The position numbers were made by a program, and so were the translations under genes. The notes beneath the pieces are model-generated. The model was not told the DNA's origin. It made no database searches and saw only the letters and a list, made by a program, of their open reading frames with translations. A stretch of DNA of 64,000 bases from NCBI RefSeq assembly GCF_044751345.1, contig NZ_JBIWXY010000001.1:62001-126000 (forward strand), given 5' to 3'. This DNA is from Methylobacillus methanolivorans. Its GTDB lineage: Bacteria > Pseudomonadota > Gammaproteobacteria > Burkholderiales > Methylophilaceae. Shown in pieces: positions 41,662 through 51,104 of the stretch. The stretch's first letter is position 1; every line of letters begins with the position of its first letter.

Positions 41662-42114
41662 CTATTTAAGCTTGGCGACTTCGCCCTTCAGGGCAACGCC
41701 GGACATCAATGTACCGCTGCCACACATGTATTCTGTCTCGCTAGAGGTTTCCTGGTTTTTGTAATTGCTCTTGATCTTGATGACGGCATTGCCCCCTTCC
41801 TTGCGGGCGCGATCTTGTAATTCAAGTAATGCGCTTAGCAGTGTCCATTCACAGGCTTCACGGTCAGATTTATTGAAGCCATTGGTTTTCTTGTTGGTTT
41901 TCCATTCGCCGTAGTTCTTTTCTATGGCGGGCGTGGCTTGATTGCCAAAATACAATTTGATTGCAGGATCTAGTTTTTCCTTGGCGGCAGCGCTATTCAA
42001 TGCCTCTTCGATCGGGTGCATTTTCTGGTCATCGCGGGCAAAAGCATGTGTGCCCGGCAACAGCATTGCTAATAGGGTGACGACCTGTACGGTATGTTTG
42101 AGCATATTATTCAT
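41662..42114 (-). CDS. Small secreted protein of unknown function in APE cluster tail
   Basis: About 150 residues with a signal peptide ending near GTHAFA. The mature part has IKLYFGNQATPAIEKNYGEW, ACEWTLLSALLELQDRARKE, GGNAVIKIKSNYKN and EYMCGSGTLMSGVALKG, with two conserved-looking cysteines. I do not know a function; some relatives carry a misleading excinuclease label in annotation, and no ATPase motif is present here. ATG 42114 is chosen because GGAGGA lies 6 bases before it. It is positioned between the lipoprotein and a FabB-like gene, so it probably belongs to the same transcript. Confidence 0.7.
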   Translation of the reverse strand: MNNMLKHTVQVVTLLAMLLPGTHAFARDDQKMHPIEEALNSAAAKEKLDPAIKLYFGNQATPAIEKNYGEWKTNKKTNGFNKSDREACEWTLLSALLELQDRARKEGGNAVIKIKSNYKNQETSSETEYMCGSGTLMSGVALKGEVAKLK

Positions 42115-42151
42115 GGTGTTTCCTCCTGAGGTATTTGTGGCAAGTGGGTGA

Positions 42152-43357
42152 TTATAGGGATTGGAACAGTAAGCTGACATTGGTGCCGCCAAAGCCAAAA
42201 CTATTGGATAGAACGCGATGTACGGATTGGTGAAGGGTTTCTTGCAGGATAGGCATGTTGCCGATAAGCGGATCGAGAGTCTCTATATTGCTACAACCTG
42301 CGACGAAGCTATCGCGCATCATCAGGATTGAGTAAATCGCCTCATGCGCCGCTGCCGCGCCAATCGGATGGCCAGTCAAGCCCTTGGTCGATGATATGAG
42401 TGGCAGGTGGTCCAGGAACACACTGCGAATGGCATTGAGTTCGGCAATATCGCCAAGCGGTGTGGAAGTCGCGTGAGCATTGATATAGTCAATATTGGCG
42501 GTATCGTGCCCAGCTAGTGCAAGCCGCATGGCACGTGCAGCACCATCTGCTGATGGCGTGACCATATCCATGCCATCAGAACAAGTGCCAAAGCCACTGA
42601 TTTCTGCATAGATTGGAGCATGGCGCGCACGTGCGTGTTCCAGTTCTTCCAGCACCAATATGCCCGCACCTCCGGCAATGACAAAGCCATCGCGGTTGAG
42701 GTCATAGGGGCGTGATGCGCTGGCATCGTTGTATTTCACGGACAATGCGCCCATCGCGTCAAAAGGGGCGGTTGTTGCCCAGGTGGTTTCTTCTGTGCCG
42801 CCAACGATGACAATATCTTGTTTGCCAAACTGGATAAGCTCGGCACCATAACCAATGGCATGGCCAGAGCTGGCGCAGGCAGACGATATTGAGCAACTTA
42901 TCCCTTCAATATTGAATGCGGTTGCAAGGGATGCTGAGGCGGTGCTACCCATGATGCGCGGTACGGCATAAGGCAGTATCTTATGCATGCCGTGCTGGCG
43001 CAGGTCATCCATGGCCTGCAGATGTTCCCATGGTGAGCCTACCCCTGAGCCAATCACTAGGCCGGTACGAGGCTGGCTGAGCAAAGATGGCGTTAGTTGG
43101 CTATCTGCAATCGCCTGGCTCGTGGCATGGTAAGCATACAAGGCAGCATCTGCCATGAAGCGTCGATGTTTGCGCGGGATAGGGGGCAGACTATGGATAT
43201 CCGGTATGCCAGCCACCAGGCTGCGCAAGCCCATGCTGGCATATTCCGGTTGGTAGCGGATGCCAGAATGCCCTTGTTGCAGGGCTTGTGAAACGACATC
43301 CATCTCATTTCCCAGGCAGGAGACAATACCCATCCCACTAACAACTACTCTACGCAT
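42152..43357 (-). CDS. Beta-ketoacyl-ACP synthase, FabB-like
   Basis: A 401-residue ketosynthase of the KAS I (FabB) branch: RRVVVSGMGIVSCLGN at the start, PRIMGSTASASLATAF, and SISSACASSGHAIGYGAELI with catalytic Cys161. His295 (NAHATST), Lys325 and His330 (KGLTGHPIGA) complete the active site. It would condense malonyl-ACP with an acyl-ACP in chain growth. It lies after apeR and two genes from the cluster end, as an extra ketosynthase beyond the apeO/apeC and apeR set. Whether it works in polyene assembly or supplies a fatty acyl part is not known. Confidence 0.9.
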   Translation of the reverse strand: MRRVVVSGMGIVSCLGNEMDVVSQALQQGHSGIRYQPEYASMGLRSLVAGIPDIHSLPPIPRKHRRFMADAALYAYHATSQAIADSQLTPSLLSQPRTGLVIGSGVGSPWEHLQAMDDLRQHGMHKILPYAVPRIMGSTASASLATAFNIEGISCSISSACASSGHAIGYGAELIQFGKQDIVIVGGTEETTWATTAPFDAMGALSVKYNDASASRPYDLNRDGFVIAGGAGILVLEELEHARARHAPIYAEISGFGTCSDGMDMVTPSADGAARAMRLALAGHDTANIDYINAHATSTPLGDIAELNAIRSVFLDHLPLISSTKGLTGHPIGAAAAHEAIYSILMMRDSFVAGCSNIETLDPLIGNMPILQETLHQSVHRVLSNSFGFGGTNVSLLFQSL

Positions 43358-43380
43358 GCTTGCAGCAGGCTCCCTATCGT

Positions 43381-43797
43381 TTAGCGGCGCAATAATTCGC
43401 GGTCAATCGATTCGCGCAGTGCGGCAACCCATTTGTTATAAAACGGGTGGATATAGGTCGTGCTATCTTTTAATTCATATTTCATGTTGTCACTGCCGGA
43501 ATACAGCAGTGAATATTGTGTTGCGGAATATAGAATCTTTACCTCAATCATGTGCTTATTGCGTACCACGAGCTTGGCAATGATCTCGCCGGGTTCTTTC
43601 TTGGTAATCGACCACTGGTTAATCCCAGCAGCGGTAATGATGGCTTGCTCGACATCACTGTCCTTGAGCGAAGCGCCGCTCGCCGAGGTAATGGCGATAT
43701 TGTCCAGATTGATGGCTGGAACAGTAGAGCGGGCCAAGGCTGGCGTGCTCATGATGATGCTGGCGAGCAACAATAACAGGCTGAGCGTGGATTTCAT
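43381..43797 (-). CDS. Periplasmic protein of unknown function
   Basis: A 138-residue exported protein. The signal peptide (LLLLLASIIMSTPALA) is followed by NLDNIAITSASGASLKDSDV, QAIITAAGINQWSITKKEPG and EIIAKLVVRNKHMIEVKILY, and the end FYNKWVAALRESIDRELLR. The strand-helix pattern and the sequence GWxIxxxxPGxIxAxLxxRxHxxxVxIxY-like core suggest a small periplasmic domain I cannot name. It lies between the FabB-like gene and apeR and is probably co-transcribed. It contains no cysteines. Confidence 0.7.
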   Translation of the reverse strand: MKSTLSLLLLLASIIMSTPALARSTVPAINLDNIAITSASGASLKDSDVEQAIITAAGINQWSITKKEPGEIIAKLVVRNKHMIEVKILYSATQYSLLYSGSDNMKYELKDSTTYIHPFYNKWVAALRESIDRELLRR

Positions 43798-43835
43798 TAT
43801 ATGTTTCCCCTTTTAGTCATTGTGATGATGGCTTG

Positions 43836-45065
43836 TTAATCGATACAAGTTTTCAAAATGATCGAAGTATTGATGCCACCAAAGGCAAAATTATTGCTCA
43901 TGATATATTCCGCTTGCATATCGCGACCATGGCCCATGATGTGGTCAAGCTCTGCACATTGTGGATCGGGATGTTGCAAGTTCAATGTAGGCGCAAACCA
44001 GCCATCCTGCTGCATGGCGATTCCCCACCAGGCCTCAATCGCACCACAAGCGCCTAGGGTATGGCCCAGATAGCTTTTCATGGAGCTAATGGACACTCGG
44101 GTGCCAAATATCTGGTGAGTGGCATGGCTTTCGGCCATGTCGCCACGGTCAGTGGCTGTACCGTGTGCGCTGACGTAAGCAATCGCCTCCGGGGGTAACT
44201 GAGCATCTGCCAGTGCTTGCTGCATGGCGACCGCCATGGTTTCTGCTTCTGGCTGGGTGATATGACGGCCATCGGAATTAGTGCCAAAGCCCACAACTTC
44301 CGCATAAATGCGTGCTCCGCGTGCCTTGGCATGTTCGTACTCTTCCAGTATCAAGGTGGCAGCGCCTTCACCGACGACCAGCCCGTCACGGTCACGGTCA
44401 AACGGGCGTGGCGTAGTATGTGGCTTGGCGTTGGCACCGCTGGTGGCAAACAAGGTGTCGAACACGGCAGAGCTGGGCGCGGACATTTCCTCGGCGCCGC
44501 CAGCCAGCATCATGGTTTGCTTGCCATAGCGGATGGCTTCATAGGCATAGCCGATAGCCTGGCTGCCTGATGTGCAAGCGCTGGAGGTGGGAATGACGCG
44601 TCCTTTGAGGCCAAAATAGAGGCCGATATTGACTGCGGTGGTGTGCGGCATCATCTCGATATAGCTGGTAGAGGTGACGTTTTGCATGGAGCCGGTTTCC
44701 AGCATATGAGCAAATACCTTGACTGGGTCGACACTGCCGGAGGATGAGCCATAGGCAATCCCCATGCTGCCATTGCTGATGACTGGATCATTAAGTAAGC
44801 CAGCATCTTCCAGCGCCATTTCACTGGCACGCACCGATAGCAAAGCAACGCGACCCATGGAGCGCGTCATCTTGCGTGAGTAGTGGGCGGGTGTGGTGAA
44901 GCCATCGATAGGTGCTGCAATCCTGGTGTTTAGTGCTTCGATGTAATCCCACTCTGGCATCAAGCGCACTGCATTTTTCCCGGCACGCAACACCTGCTTG
45001 ATCTCTTGCCAGTCTTGTCCCAGGGCAGTGATACCTGCCATGCCAGTTATGACAACGCGTTTCAT
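43836..45065 (-). CDS. apeR: Aryl polyene beta-ketoacyl-ACP synthase ApeR
   Basis: A 409-residue FabF-type ketosynthase. It has KRVVITGMAGITALGQ at the start, SSACTSGSQAIGYAYEAIRYG with Cys164, VSAHGTATDRGD with His301, and SMKSYLGHTLGA with Lys330 and His335. All catalytic residues are present. In the described APE systems ApeR is a stand-alone ketosynthase, in contrast to the ApeO:ApeC pair. Its ATG overlaps the apeQ stop by one base (TAATG). The symbol is given by position and family. Confidence 0.9.
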   Translation of the reverse strand: MKRVVITGMAGITALGQDWQEIKQVLRAGKNAVRLMPEWDYIEALNTRIAAPIDGFTTPAHYSRKMTRSMGRVALLSVRASEMALEDAGLLNDPVISNGSMGIAYGSSSGSVDPVKVFAHMLETGSMQNVTSTSYIEMMPHTTAVNIGLYFGLKGRVIPTSSACTSGSQAIGYAYEAIRYGKQTMMLAGGAEEMSAPSSAVFDTLFATSGANAKPHTTPRPFDRDRDGLVVGEGAATLILEEYEHAKARGARIYAEVVGFGTNSDGRHITQPEAETMAVAMQQALADAQLPPEAIAYVSAHGTATDRGDMAESHATHQIFGTRVSISSMKSYLGHTLGACGAIEAWWGIAMQQDGWFAPTLNLQHPDPQCAELDHIMGHGRDMQAEYIMSNNFAFGGINTSIILKTCID

Positions 45066-45808
45066 TAGATGATCCCGCCGTTGACGCCGAGTACCTGGCG
45101 CGTAATGTACGATGCCTCGTCAGACATGAGGAACGACACTGCGGCCGCCACTTCTGCTGCATCCCCCACCCGGTTCATGGGGATGATCTTGAGGGCGTGC
45201 TCCAGGGACTCCAACTCTTCAGTCATGTCGGTGGCAATCAGGCCAGGAGCAACGCAGTTGACAGTGATTTTACGGCTGGCCAGCTCAACGGCAAGAGCCT
45301 TGGTGGCCCCAATCAGCCCGGCCTTGGCGGCACTGTAGTTGACTTGGCCGCGGTTACCCATGACACCGGATACCGAGGCCAGGGTGACTATTCTGCCACC
45401 CTGTTTCATGCGCACCATGGGCATGGTCAAGGGCTGTACAACATTGAAGAAGCCATCCAGGCTGGTATGGACGACATCATCCCAATCTTGCTCTGATAAG
45501 GCAGGGAATGCGCCATCCCGCGAAATGCCTGCGTTGCAGACGATGCCATAGTAGGCCCCATGATCTGCGACCATTTGCTCTAGCGCTTGTCGTGTGGTTG
45601 CACGGTCAGCAACATCAAATTGCACGATGTCGGCAGCGCCGCCTGTTGCTGTAATCTGCGTGACAACTTCTTCGGCTTCACGACGGCTGCTGCGGCAGTG
45701 AATGGTAACGGCAAAGCCTGCTTGCGCGAGCCGCAAGGCAATCGCCTTGCCAATACCGCGACTAGAGCCGGTGACCAATACGCGCCTCTTGTTGGCTTGG
45801 GCGTTCAT
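45065..45808 (-). CDS. apeQ: 3-ketoacyl-ACP reductase ApeQ
   Basis: A 247-residue FabG-type short-chain dehydrogenase. VLVTGSSRGIGKAIAL (NADPH site), NAGISRDG, and the catalytic Ser145, Tyr158 and Lys162 (SVSGVMGNRGQVNYSAAKAG) are present, and the C-terminus is GVNGGII. It reduces the beta-keto group in each polyene extension cycle. It overlaps apeP by 4 bases and apeR by one. Confidence 0.93.
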   Translation of the reverse strand: MNAQANKRRVLVTGSSRGIGKAIALRLAQAGFAVTIHCRSSRREAEEVVTQITATGGAADIVQFDVADRATTRQALEQMVADHGAYYGIVCNAGISRDGAFPALSEQDWDDVVHTSLDGFFNVVQPLTMPMVRMKQGGRIVTLASVSGVMGNRGQVNYSAAKAGLIGATKALAVELASRKITVNCVAPGLIATDMTEELESLEHALKIIPMNRVGDAAEVAAAVSFLMSDEASYITRQVLGVNGGII

Positions 45809-46278
45809 GGCGTGTTTCCTTGTAAAAATGATTGAAAGTCTTCAGGCTCATAAACCTTGAGTGTCGCTTCAGCAACAACGCTTGCCGCGTTGCTGATGAC
45901 GCAGTCATAAGCGCCTAAGCCACTATCGTCGCGAAAAGCAACACTGGCCTTGATCTCCAGAAGTGTATCGGCAGCAAACGCTGGAACATGAGCATGATAA
46001 CGTCTGGTGCCTAGTAGTACGCCCTGTTTCGGTGGTAAGCCTTGCTGTTGCTTGAGCAGGCCGACATGGGCTGCAATGGTTTGCGCCATGAGCTCTATGC
46101 CCATCCAGGCTGGCATGTTGCCGTTTGGGTCGGCATACCAAGCCTGGGCTTGTGGTCGGTATGTTGCCATGGTGCATTCTGCGTCAAATGCCGTGATGTG
46201 ATCGAGCAAGAGCATATCGCCGCTATGCATCAGCAATGTTTCTGGCGCGGGGAAAGCTTTAGGGGTAGGAGTCATCAT
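45805..46278 (-). CDS. apeP: 3-hydroxyacyl-ACP dehydratase ApeP
   Basis: About 157 residues in a single hotdog domain of the FabA/FabZ-like group: MLLLDHITAFDAECTMATYR and MPAWMGIELMAQTIAAHVGL with the active-site region. In the known system ApeP and ApeI form a heterodimeric dehydratase. ATG 46278 is chosen because it overlaps the apeO stop (ATGA) and begins just before the conserved part; the longer open frame lies inside apeO. Confidence 0.88.
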   Translation of the reverse strand: MMTPTPKAFPAPETLLMHSGDMLLLDHITAFDAECTMATYRPQAQAWYADPNGNMPAWMGIELMAQTIAAHVGLLKQQQGLPPKQGVLLGTRRYHAHVPAFAADTLLEIKASVAFRDDSGLGAYDCVISNAASVVAEATLKVYEPEDFQSFLQGNTP

Positions 46279-47447
46279 GAGGATAGACCAATAATCAGGC
46301 TGGCATTGCTGCCGCCAAAGGCAAAGGAATTGCTCATGCAGATGCGGGGAGCCAAGCGGGTAGATTGGTCTACCAACTGAAGTCTTGGTAATGCATCGTC
46401 CCAAGCGTGATCCCAGCAATGTGGTGGCAGCATGCCATGTTGTAATGCCAGCCAGCAGAACGCCAGTTCAGTGGCACCTGCTGCTCCCAGCGTATGCCCA
46501 GTGAGCGGCTTGGTGCCGCTACAAGGTACGCCTTGGCTAAACACGCGGGAGACGGCATGACTTTCCATTTCGTCGTTTTTGAGTGTAGCCGTGGCATGCA
46601 GGTTGAGATAATCAATATCTTCAGGTTGCAGTTGCGCATCTGCCAGGGCGGCACGCATGGCGGACTCTGCGCCTTGCCCATCTGGCGATGGGGCTGACAT
46701 GTGATAGGCATCGCTGGTTTCACCGATACCAAGCAGGGCAACATCACCCGGTTCACGACTCAGTAGGAACAATGCAGCACCCTCGCCGATATTGATGCCC
46801 TGACGATGTTGGCTCATGGGTTGGCATAAGGTGCTTGAGGTGGATTCCAGCGAGGTGAATCCCTGGATGGTCAGCGAGCACATGCTATCTACACCACCGA
46901 CGATGACGGCATCGCAAATGTCGTGTTTGAGCAGATTGCGTGCCGATTGGAATGCCTTCGCGCTGGAGGTGCAGGCGGTGGAAACGGTATAAGCTGGCCC
47001 ATGTAGCTCAAGGTACTGGCTGAGGAATAGCGCAGGTGCACCTAGTTCTTGTTGTAGATAGCGATAACCTGGGGGTAAGGTACCGCTTTGTTGCCATTGC
47101 CTGAGCGCAGCTTCTCCTTCTGCCATACCTGACGTGCTTGTGCCGAGCACGACTCCAATGCGGTGCCGTCCATATTGATGGATGGCTGCATCTACGATGG
47201 TGGCGATTTGCTGATAGGCAGTCAGTAGCAGTGCATTGTTATGGCTGGCCAAATGGGAAAGTGCAGCAGGTATCGTCACCAGTTCGCCACGGGCGCGGCC
47301 TACTATGGCGGGTTTGCCATTGCTCCACTGCGTGTCCTGCATGAGGCCGCTGGTGTTCCCCGAGAATAAGCCTTGTGCGACAGCCTCGGCACCACTGCCG
47401 AGGGCATTGATAATGCCTAAGCCATGCAAGTAATAGCCGCTACTCAC
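46275..47447 (-). CDS. apeO: Aryl polyene ketosynthase ApeO
   Basis: A 390-residue ketosynthase. It has LHGLGIINALGSG near the start, TVSTACTSSAKAFQSAR with Cys159, NLHATATLKNDEMESHA with His284 and GTKPLTGHTLGAAGA with Lys313 and His318. In characterised APE synthases ApeO pairs with the chain-length factor ApeC, here encoded at 58.4-59.1 kb at the other end of the cluster. It overlaps apeN by 8 bases and apeP by 4. Confidence 0.9.
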   Translation of the reverse strand: MSSGYYLHGLGIINALGSGAEAVAQGLFSGNTSGLMQDTQWSNGKPAIVGRARGELVTIPAALSHLASHNNALLLTAYQQIATIVDAAIHQYGRHRIGVVLGTSTSGMAEGEAALRQWQQSGTLPPGYRYLQQELGAPALFLSQYLELHGPAYTVSTACTSSAKAFQSARNLLKHDICDAVIVGGVDSMCSLTIQGFTSLESTSSTLCQPMSQHRQGINIGEGAALFLLSREPGDVALLGIGETSDAYHMSAPSPDGQGAESAMRAALADAQLQPEDIDYLNLHATATLKNDEMESHAVSRVFSQGVPCSGTKPLTGHTLGAAGATELAFCWLALQHGMLPPHCWDHAWDDALPRLQLVDQSTRLAPRICMSNSFAFGGSNASLIIGLSS

Positions 47448-48021
47448 GCGTAGCCTCCTCGCTAGCGCTTTCTAGCCGCTTGATATTGAGATGCAGGGAA
47501 GCTTCGGGCAGGCTGATCTGCATATCAGCGCCTGGTGTGTCCGGCTGTTCATAATGAATTTGCATGACCAGCTTGCCGCGATGAGTAATACTACGTTCAT
47601 GGTCTTGCGTGCTGACCAGGGAGTTGTTATCCAGCCCTTGTTGCACGGCCTCGGCAGGCCAGAGTGCCAATTGCAGCAATGCCAGCATCATGGCAGGTTG
47701 GAGGCGCTGGTCTGGGGATTGCAGGGCGATCGTTGTCTGGTTGTCGTAACGCATGTGAATCAGCTTCTGGCCAAACGGGGTAAGGCCGACAAAATCCAGC
47801 TGTTGGGCATCGTTTTCTATTGATGCAATCATGGTCTCTTGCTGATCACGAAATCTCGCGACCACTTGTTGCTGCACTTCAAACGCTGGCGCCATGGTCG
47901 TGGCTTGCAGGCAATAGCGGCCACCGCCAGGCAGGCTGGTGCAGTTGGGCGAGGTGGATGCGCATGCGGTGAGGCAAGCCATCAATATGAGCAGTAATAG
48001 GCTAGGCATGTTGGTATTCAT
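47440..48021 (-). CDS. apeN: DUF3261-type lipoprotein ApeN
   Basis: A 193-residue lipoprotein. The signal LLLLILMACLTACAS has lipobox LTAC. The mature part has LPGGGRYCLQATTMAPAFEV and FVGLTPFGQKLIHMRYDNQT, typical of the small outer-membrane lipoprotein found in APE clusters. With the LolA-like and MMPL proteins upstream it probably places the lipid-linked pigment in the outer membrane. It overlaps both neighbours (4 and 8 bases). Confidence 0.85.
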   Translation of the reverse strand: MNTNMPSLLLLILMACLTACASTSPNCTSLPGGGRYCLQATTMAPAFEVQQQVVARFRDQQETMIASIENDAQQLDFVGLTPFGQKLIHMRYDNQTTIALQSPDQRLQPAMMLALLQLALWPAEAVQQGLDNNSLVSTQDHERSITHRGKLVMQIHYEQPDTPGADMQISLPEASLHLNIKRLESASEEATRE

Positions 48022-50417
48022 GGGCTGGCCGGTTTTTCAAGCTGTTGATCAAAGCTCAAGAGCATAGGGGCTAATAGGGCTGATATGGCGATGCCTAGCA
48101 GCAATGTCAGGCCAAAGCTTGATAATGCTGGCATTTGGCTGAATGCCAGCATACCGAAGGAAAGCAGGGTGGTGCCAGCGGAAAGCAGTACGCCTGCCAG
48201 TGTCGCGGCGCGATGAACACCGCCTTCACGCAGGAAAATGGCGTAATTCACGCCGATGCCCAGCATCAGCATCAGGCTCATCATATTGAATAAGGTGAGC
48301 GGGATGCCCAGGTAGCCAAATAGGCTCATCGTCACCACCATCGCCAGCAAGGTCGGCAGCAGGATCACCAGGGCGGGTCGCCAGCGATAACGTAATGCCA
48401 AGACGCCGAAGATCAGGGTGATCGCAATGGCTAGCCAGCCAATGCTCCATTGGCGATACTGATGGAAGAGTGCGCTTACGCTGCCGGCTTTGTCGACAAA
48501 AGTGACGCCTGGCAATCCCTGGGCCGCCTGGGCCAATACGCTGGTGTCTTCTATGCCTTGAGGCAACACGATACTGGCAAGGCCATGTTCGGTATTGCCC
48601 AGCCAGAGAAATTGATAGGGCTTAGCCAAAGGTTGATCTAGCCAGTGCTCCACAGTTAGCCAGTGATGATTGGCGTTTTGAAAGGCTTGGATTTGTGCGA
48701 GGGCAATTTCATCACGCAGGCCTGCTTCTGATAACAGCGCCTCAAAGCTTGGCTCATCCTGCATGATGGGCTGCCAAAGCGCCAGGTTTTCCTCCTGGCG
48801 CTGCTGAGAGGGCACAAAGCTACTGATAGCCTGGAAATGGCCTAGTGCTCCGCCCTGTACTAACACGGATAAGCGAGCGACCAAGGATTCCTCATGTTGC
48901 AGCAAGGTCTCTGTATCACGGCCTTCAACCAGGAAGAACTGGCTACTATTGTCAAAGCCAATGATGTGGCGAATGGCTTTTTCCTGCGCTACCAGATCAG
49001 CTGGCCTGGAAATCAGGATATGCACATCGTCATTGGCCTGCAGTTGCATCCATCCCGGTATGGCCAGCAACAGGATCAGCAGGCTGGCAAACAGGCAATG
49101 GCTAGGTCGTATCTGGTGTTGCCACTTCAGCAGGATATGCTGTGGCAGGGTAATGGCGCGGTTGACGTCACGTTGACTAGGCTGGCGCAGGAAGGCCGGT
49201 AGCAGCAGGAACACCGACAAGCAGGCTGCGCAGAGGCCGACCAGCGCGAACAGCGCAATTTGCGATAAGGCCGGGAAGGGGGCTAGTGCTAGCGCAGCAT
49301 AGCCCATCAGACTGGTGACCAGGGCGATGATGAGCCCGGCGCGGATACGGCGTAAGCCCTGCATTGGCTCCCAGGTTTTCCCCGCACCGAGGTGAGCGGC
49401 GAAATACTGGATGGCATAATCAATGGCTTCTCCAATCAGGCTGGCACCAAATACCAGTGTGATCAGGTGTATATCGCCATACACAGCCAAGGTGATGGCC
49501 AAAGCGGCGCTGATGCCGAAACCGACAGATAGCAGGCCGAGCAGTAGCGGGCGGATTGAGCGAAACACCAGGAACATCAGGGCCAGCATGCCAAGTAGCG
49601 ACACTATGCTGATGCGGTGCACTTCCGCTTCGGCATTTGCATGGGCTGCACCAGCGTAGAAGATCGTGCCTGTGCGCAGCAGTGTGGAATCCGGGGACTG
49701 TGCCAGCAAGTGCGTTTCAGCCTGGGAAACTGCAGCCATCACGCTGCGCTGCAATTCAGCACTGTAGGCAGAGCCAGTCAACTCTGCACTGACAAACACC
49801 CAGGTTTTGCCATCGATTTCACGGGTGAGCATGCCATTTTCAGGTTCTAGCTGCAGGCTTTTCAACGGCAGGCTGGCGATCCAGCGATCCATGAATCCCA
49901 TGGGATCTTGCGCGATAGGCAGGCTGATGCCGAAGCGAAACGGGGCATACAGCTTATTTTGCAACTTGTCTTCCAGCAGGGGATAAGGGTGATCCGCGAC
50001 TTGTTGCAACTGTTGGCGGTCTTCAGGGCTAAGCAACTGAAAGCGGTATGGCAGGAAGGTATTGGTCAGTGCTGCTGGGTCTAGTGGTGGAATATCTGCC
50101 AGCACATGACGGAATTGCCCGCTATTGCGCAAACTATCGGCAAATGCACGGGTCGCGGGGAATACTTGTTCGGAGTCAGGGTGGCCGATGAGGAATACTG
50201 CACGGTTGCCTGCTGCCTCGGCTAACTTGTTGACTGCTGTTTCCGCGACCGGATTACGTTCCGTTGTGGGCAGCAGGGCCAGCAGGTTGGTCTCAACCGG
50301 AAGCCGCCCCTGCATTTGCAAGGCGCAGCCCAATACGGCGGCAATGGCGAGTATCAGCCATACAATCGCGCGCCGCGTCAGGGCATCAAGCCGGGGAATG
50401 ATCTTTGAATCAGCCAT
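48018..50417 (-). CDS. apeM: MMPL/RND-type exporter ApeM
   Basis: A 799-residue membrane protein. It has one N-terminal helix, a large periplasmic domain, a block of five to six helices (about 255-400), a second periplasmic domain, and a second block (about 630-790) that includes the typical LGIGVNYAIFLRE. This two-fold layout is the MMPL/RND design. The APE member is thought to extract the aryl polyene lipid from the inner membrane. It overlaps apeN by 4 bases, with 45 bases to apeL. Confidence 0.92.
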   Translation of the reverse strand: MADSKIIPRLDALTRRAIVWLILAIAAVLGCALQMQGRLPVETNLLALLPTTERNPVAETAVNKLAEAAGNRAVFLIGHPDSEQVFPATRAFADSLRNSGQFRHVLADIPPLDPAALTNTFLPYRFQLLSPEDRQQLQQVADHPYPLLEDKLQNKLYAPFRFGISLPIAQDPMGFMDRWIASLPLKSLQLEPENGMLTREIDGKTWVFVSAELTGSAYSAELQRSVMAAVSQAETHLLAQSPDSTLLRTGTIFYAGAAHANAEAEVHRISIVSLLGMLALMFLVFRSIRPLLLGLLSVGFGISAALAITLAVYGDIHLITLVFGASLIGEAIDYAIQYFAAHLGAGKTWEPMQGLRRIRAGLIIALVTSLMGYAALALAPFPALSQIALFALVGLCAACLSVFLLLPAFLRQPSQRDVNRAITLPQHILLKWQHQIRPSHCLFASLLILLLAIPGWMQLQANDDVHILISRPADLVAQEKAIRHIIGFDNSSQFFLVEGRDTETLLQHEESLVARLSVLVQGGALGHFQAISSFVPSQQRQEENLALWQPIMQDEPSFEALLSEAGLRDEIALAQIQAFQNANHHWLTVEHWLDQPLAKPYQFLWLGNTEHGLASIVLPQGIEDTSVLAQAAQGLPGVTFVDKAGSVSALFHQYRQWSIGWLAIAITLIFGVLALRYRWRPALVILLPTLLAMVVTMSLFGYLGIPLTLFNMMSLMLMLGIGVNYAIFLREGGVHRAATLAGVLLSAGTTLLSFGMLAFSQMPALSSFGLTLLLGIAISALLAPMLLSFDQQLEKPASP

Positions 50418-50462
50418 GGGATATTGACTGTACCAATGCGCTAGCGAATGACATCAAGAGCA

Positions 50463-51104
50463 TCATTTTGTCTTGATGCTTTCCAGTAGTCGCAGGTCTT
50501 CGGCTGACGGGAGGCTGGTGGCCTGTGTATCGCTGAACTTGAGCAAGGTCTGGTCACCACTGGCTTCGTCGATATGAATGGTCTGAACGAATTGCCCACC
50601 GGTGAGCTGTAAGGCCGTGAGGAATTGACGCACTTGTGCTTGCTTCGGTTGCAGGGTGATATCCCATGCAGTCGGTTGGCCACTGGCCTTCACCTCAAAT
50701 TGTGTTTGTAGCGTGGCGGTATCCGCACCGAGCATGGCGCGGAAGATACGCCCGACCTGTGCCAATCCTGGGATGTCTTTGATGCCGCGCTGCTTGCGGC
50801 TACCATCGGCGGCAATTTCCACGATCTGCTGCTCACCGAGAAGATAAGTGATGCGGTAGGGTTTTTCGATTTGCCACAGTACGCCATGGGCCCGAGAGTA
50901 AACTAGCCGACCTTCCGTGATCAATGGGCGTTTCAGGGCCGCCATTTGTTTATGCTGGGTGAATCTGGCTTGCACGACTTCATGCTGCGCGGTTTGTGAG
51001 GCAATCTGTGTGAGCAGGGCATCCTCAGCTGCCCAGGCATGCAATGGGCTAAACAGCGTAGCAAGCAATATAAAACGGCAAAGCATCAGGGGCATTATCG
51101 ACAT
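50463..51104 (-). CDS. apeL: LolA-like periplasmic carrier ApeL
   Basis: A 213-residue protein. The signal peptide ends near LHAWAAE. The LolA/LppC-like domain carries VVQARFTQHKQMAALKRPLI, GRLVYSRAHGVLWQIEKPYR and DIPGLAQVGRIFRAMLGAD. LolA-type proteins carry lipids or lipoproteins through the periplasm; this one probably ferries the pigment between ApeM and the outer membrane. It overlaps apeK by 10 bases. Confidence 0.9.
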   Translation of the reverse strand: MSIMPLMLCRFILLATLFSPLHAWAAEDALLTQIASQTAQHEVVQARFTQHKQMAALKRPLITEGRLVYSRAHGVLWQIEKPYRITYLLGEQQIVEIAADGSRKQRGIKDIPGLAQVGRIFRAMLGADTATLQTQFEVKASGQPTAWDITLQPKQAQVRQFLTALQLTGGQFVQTIHIDEASGDQTLLKFSDTQATSLPSAEDLRLLESIKTK

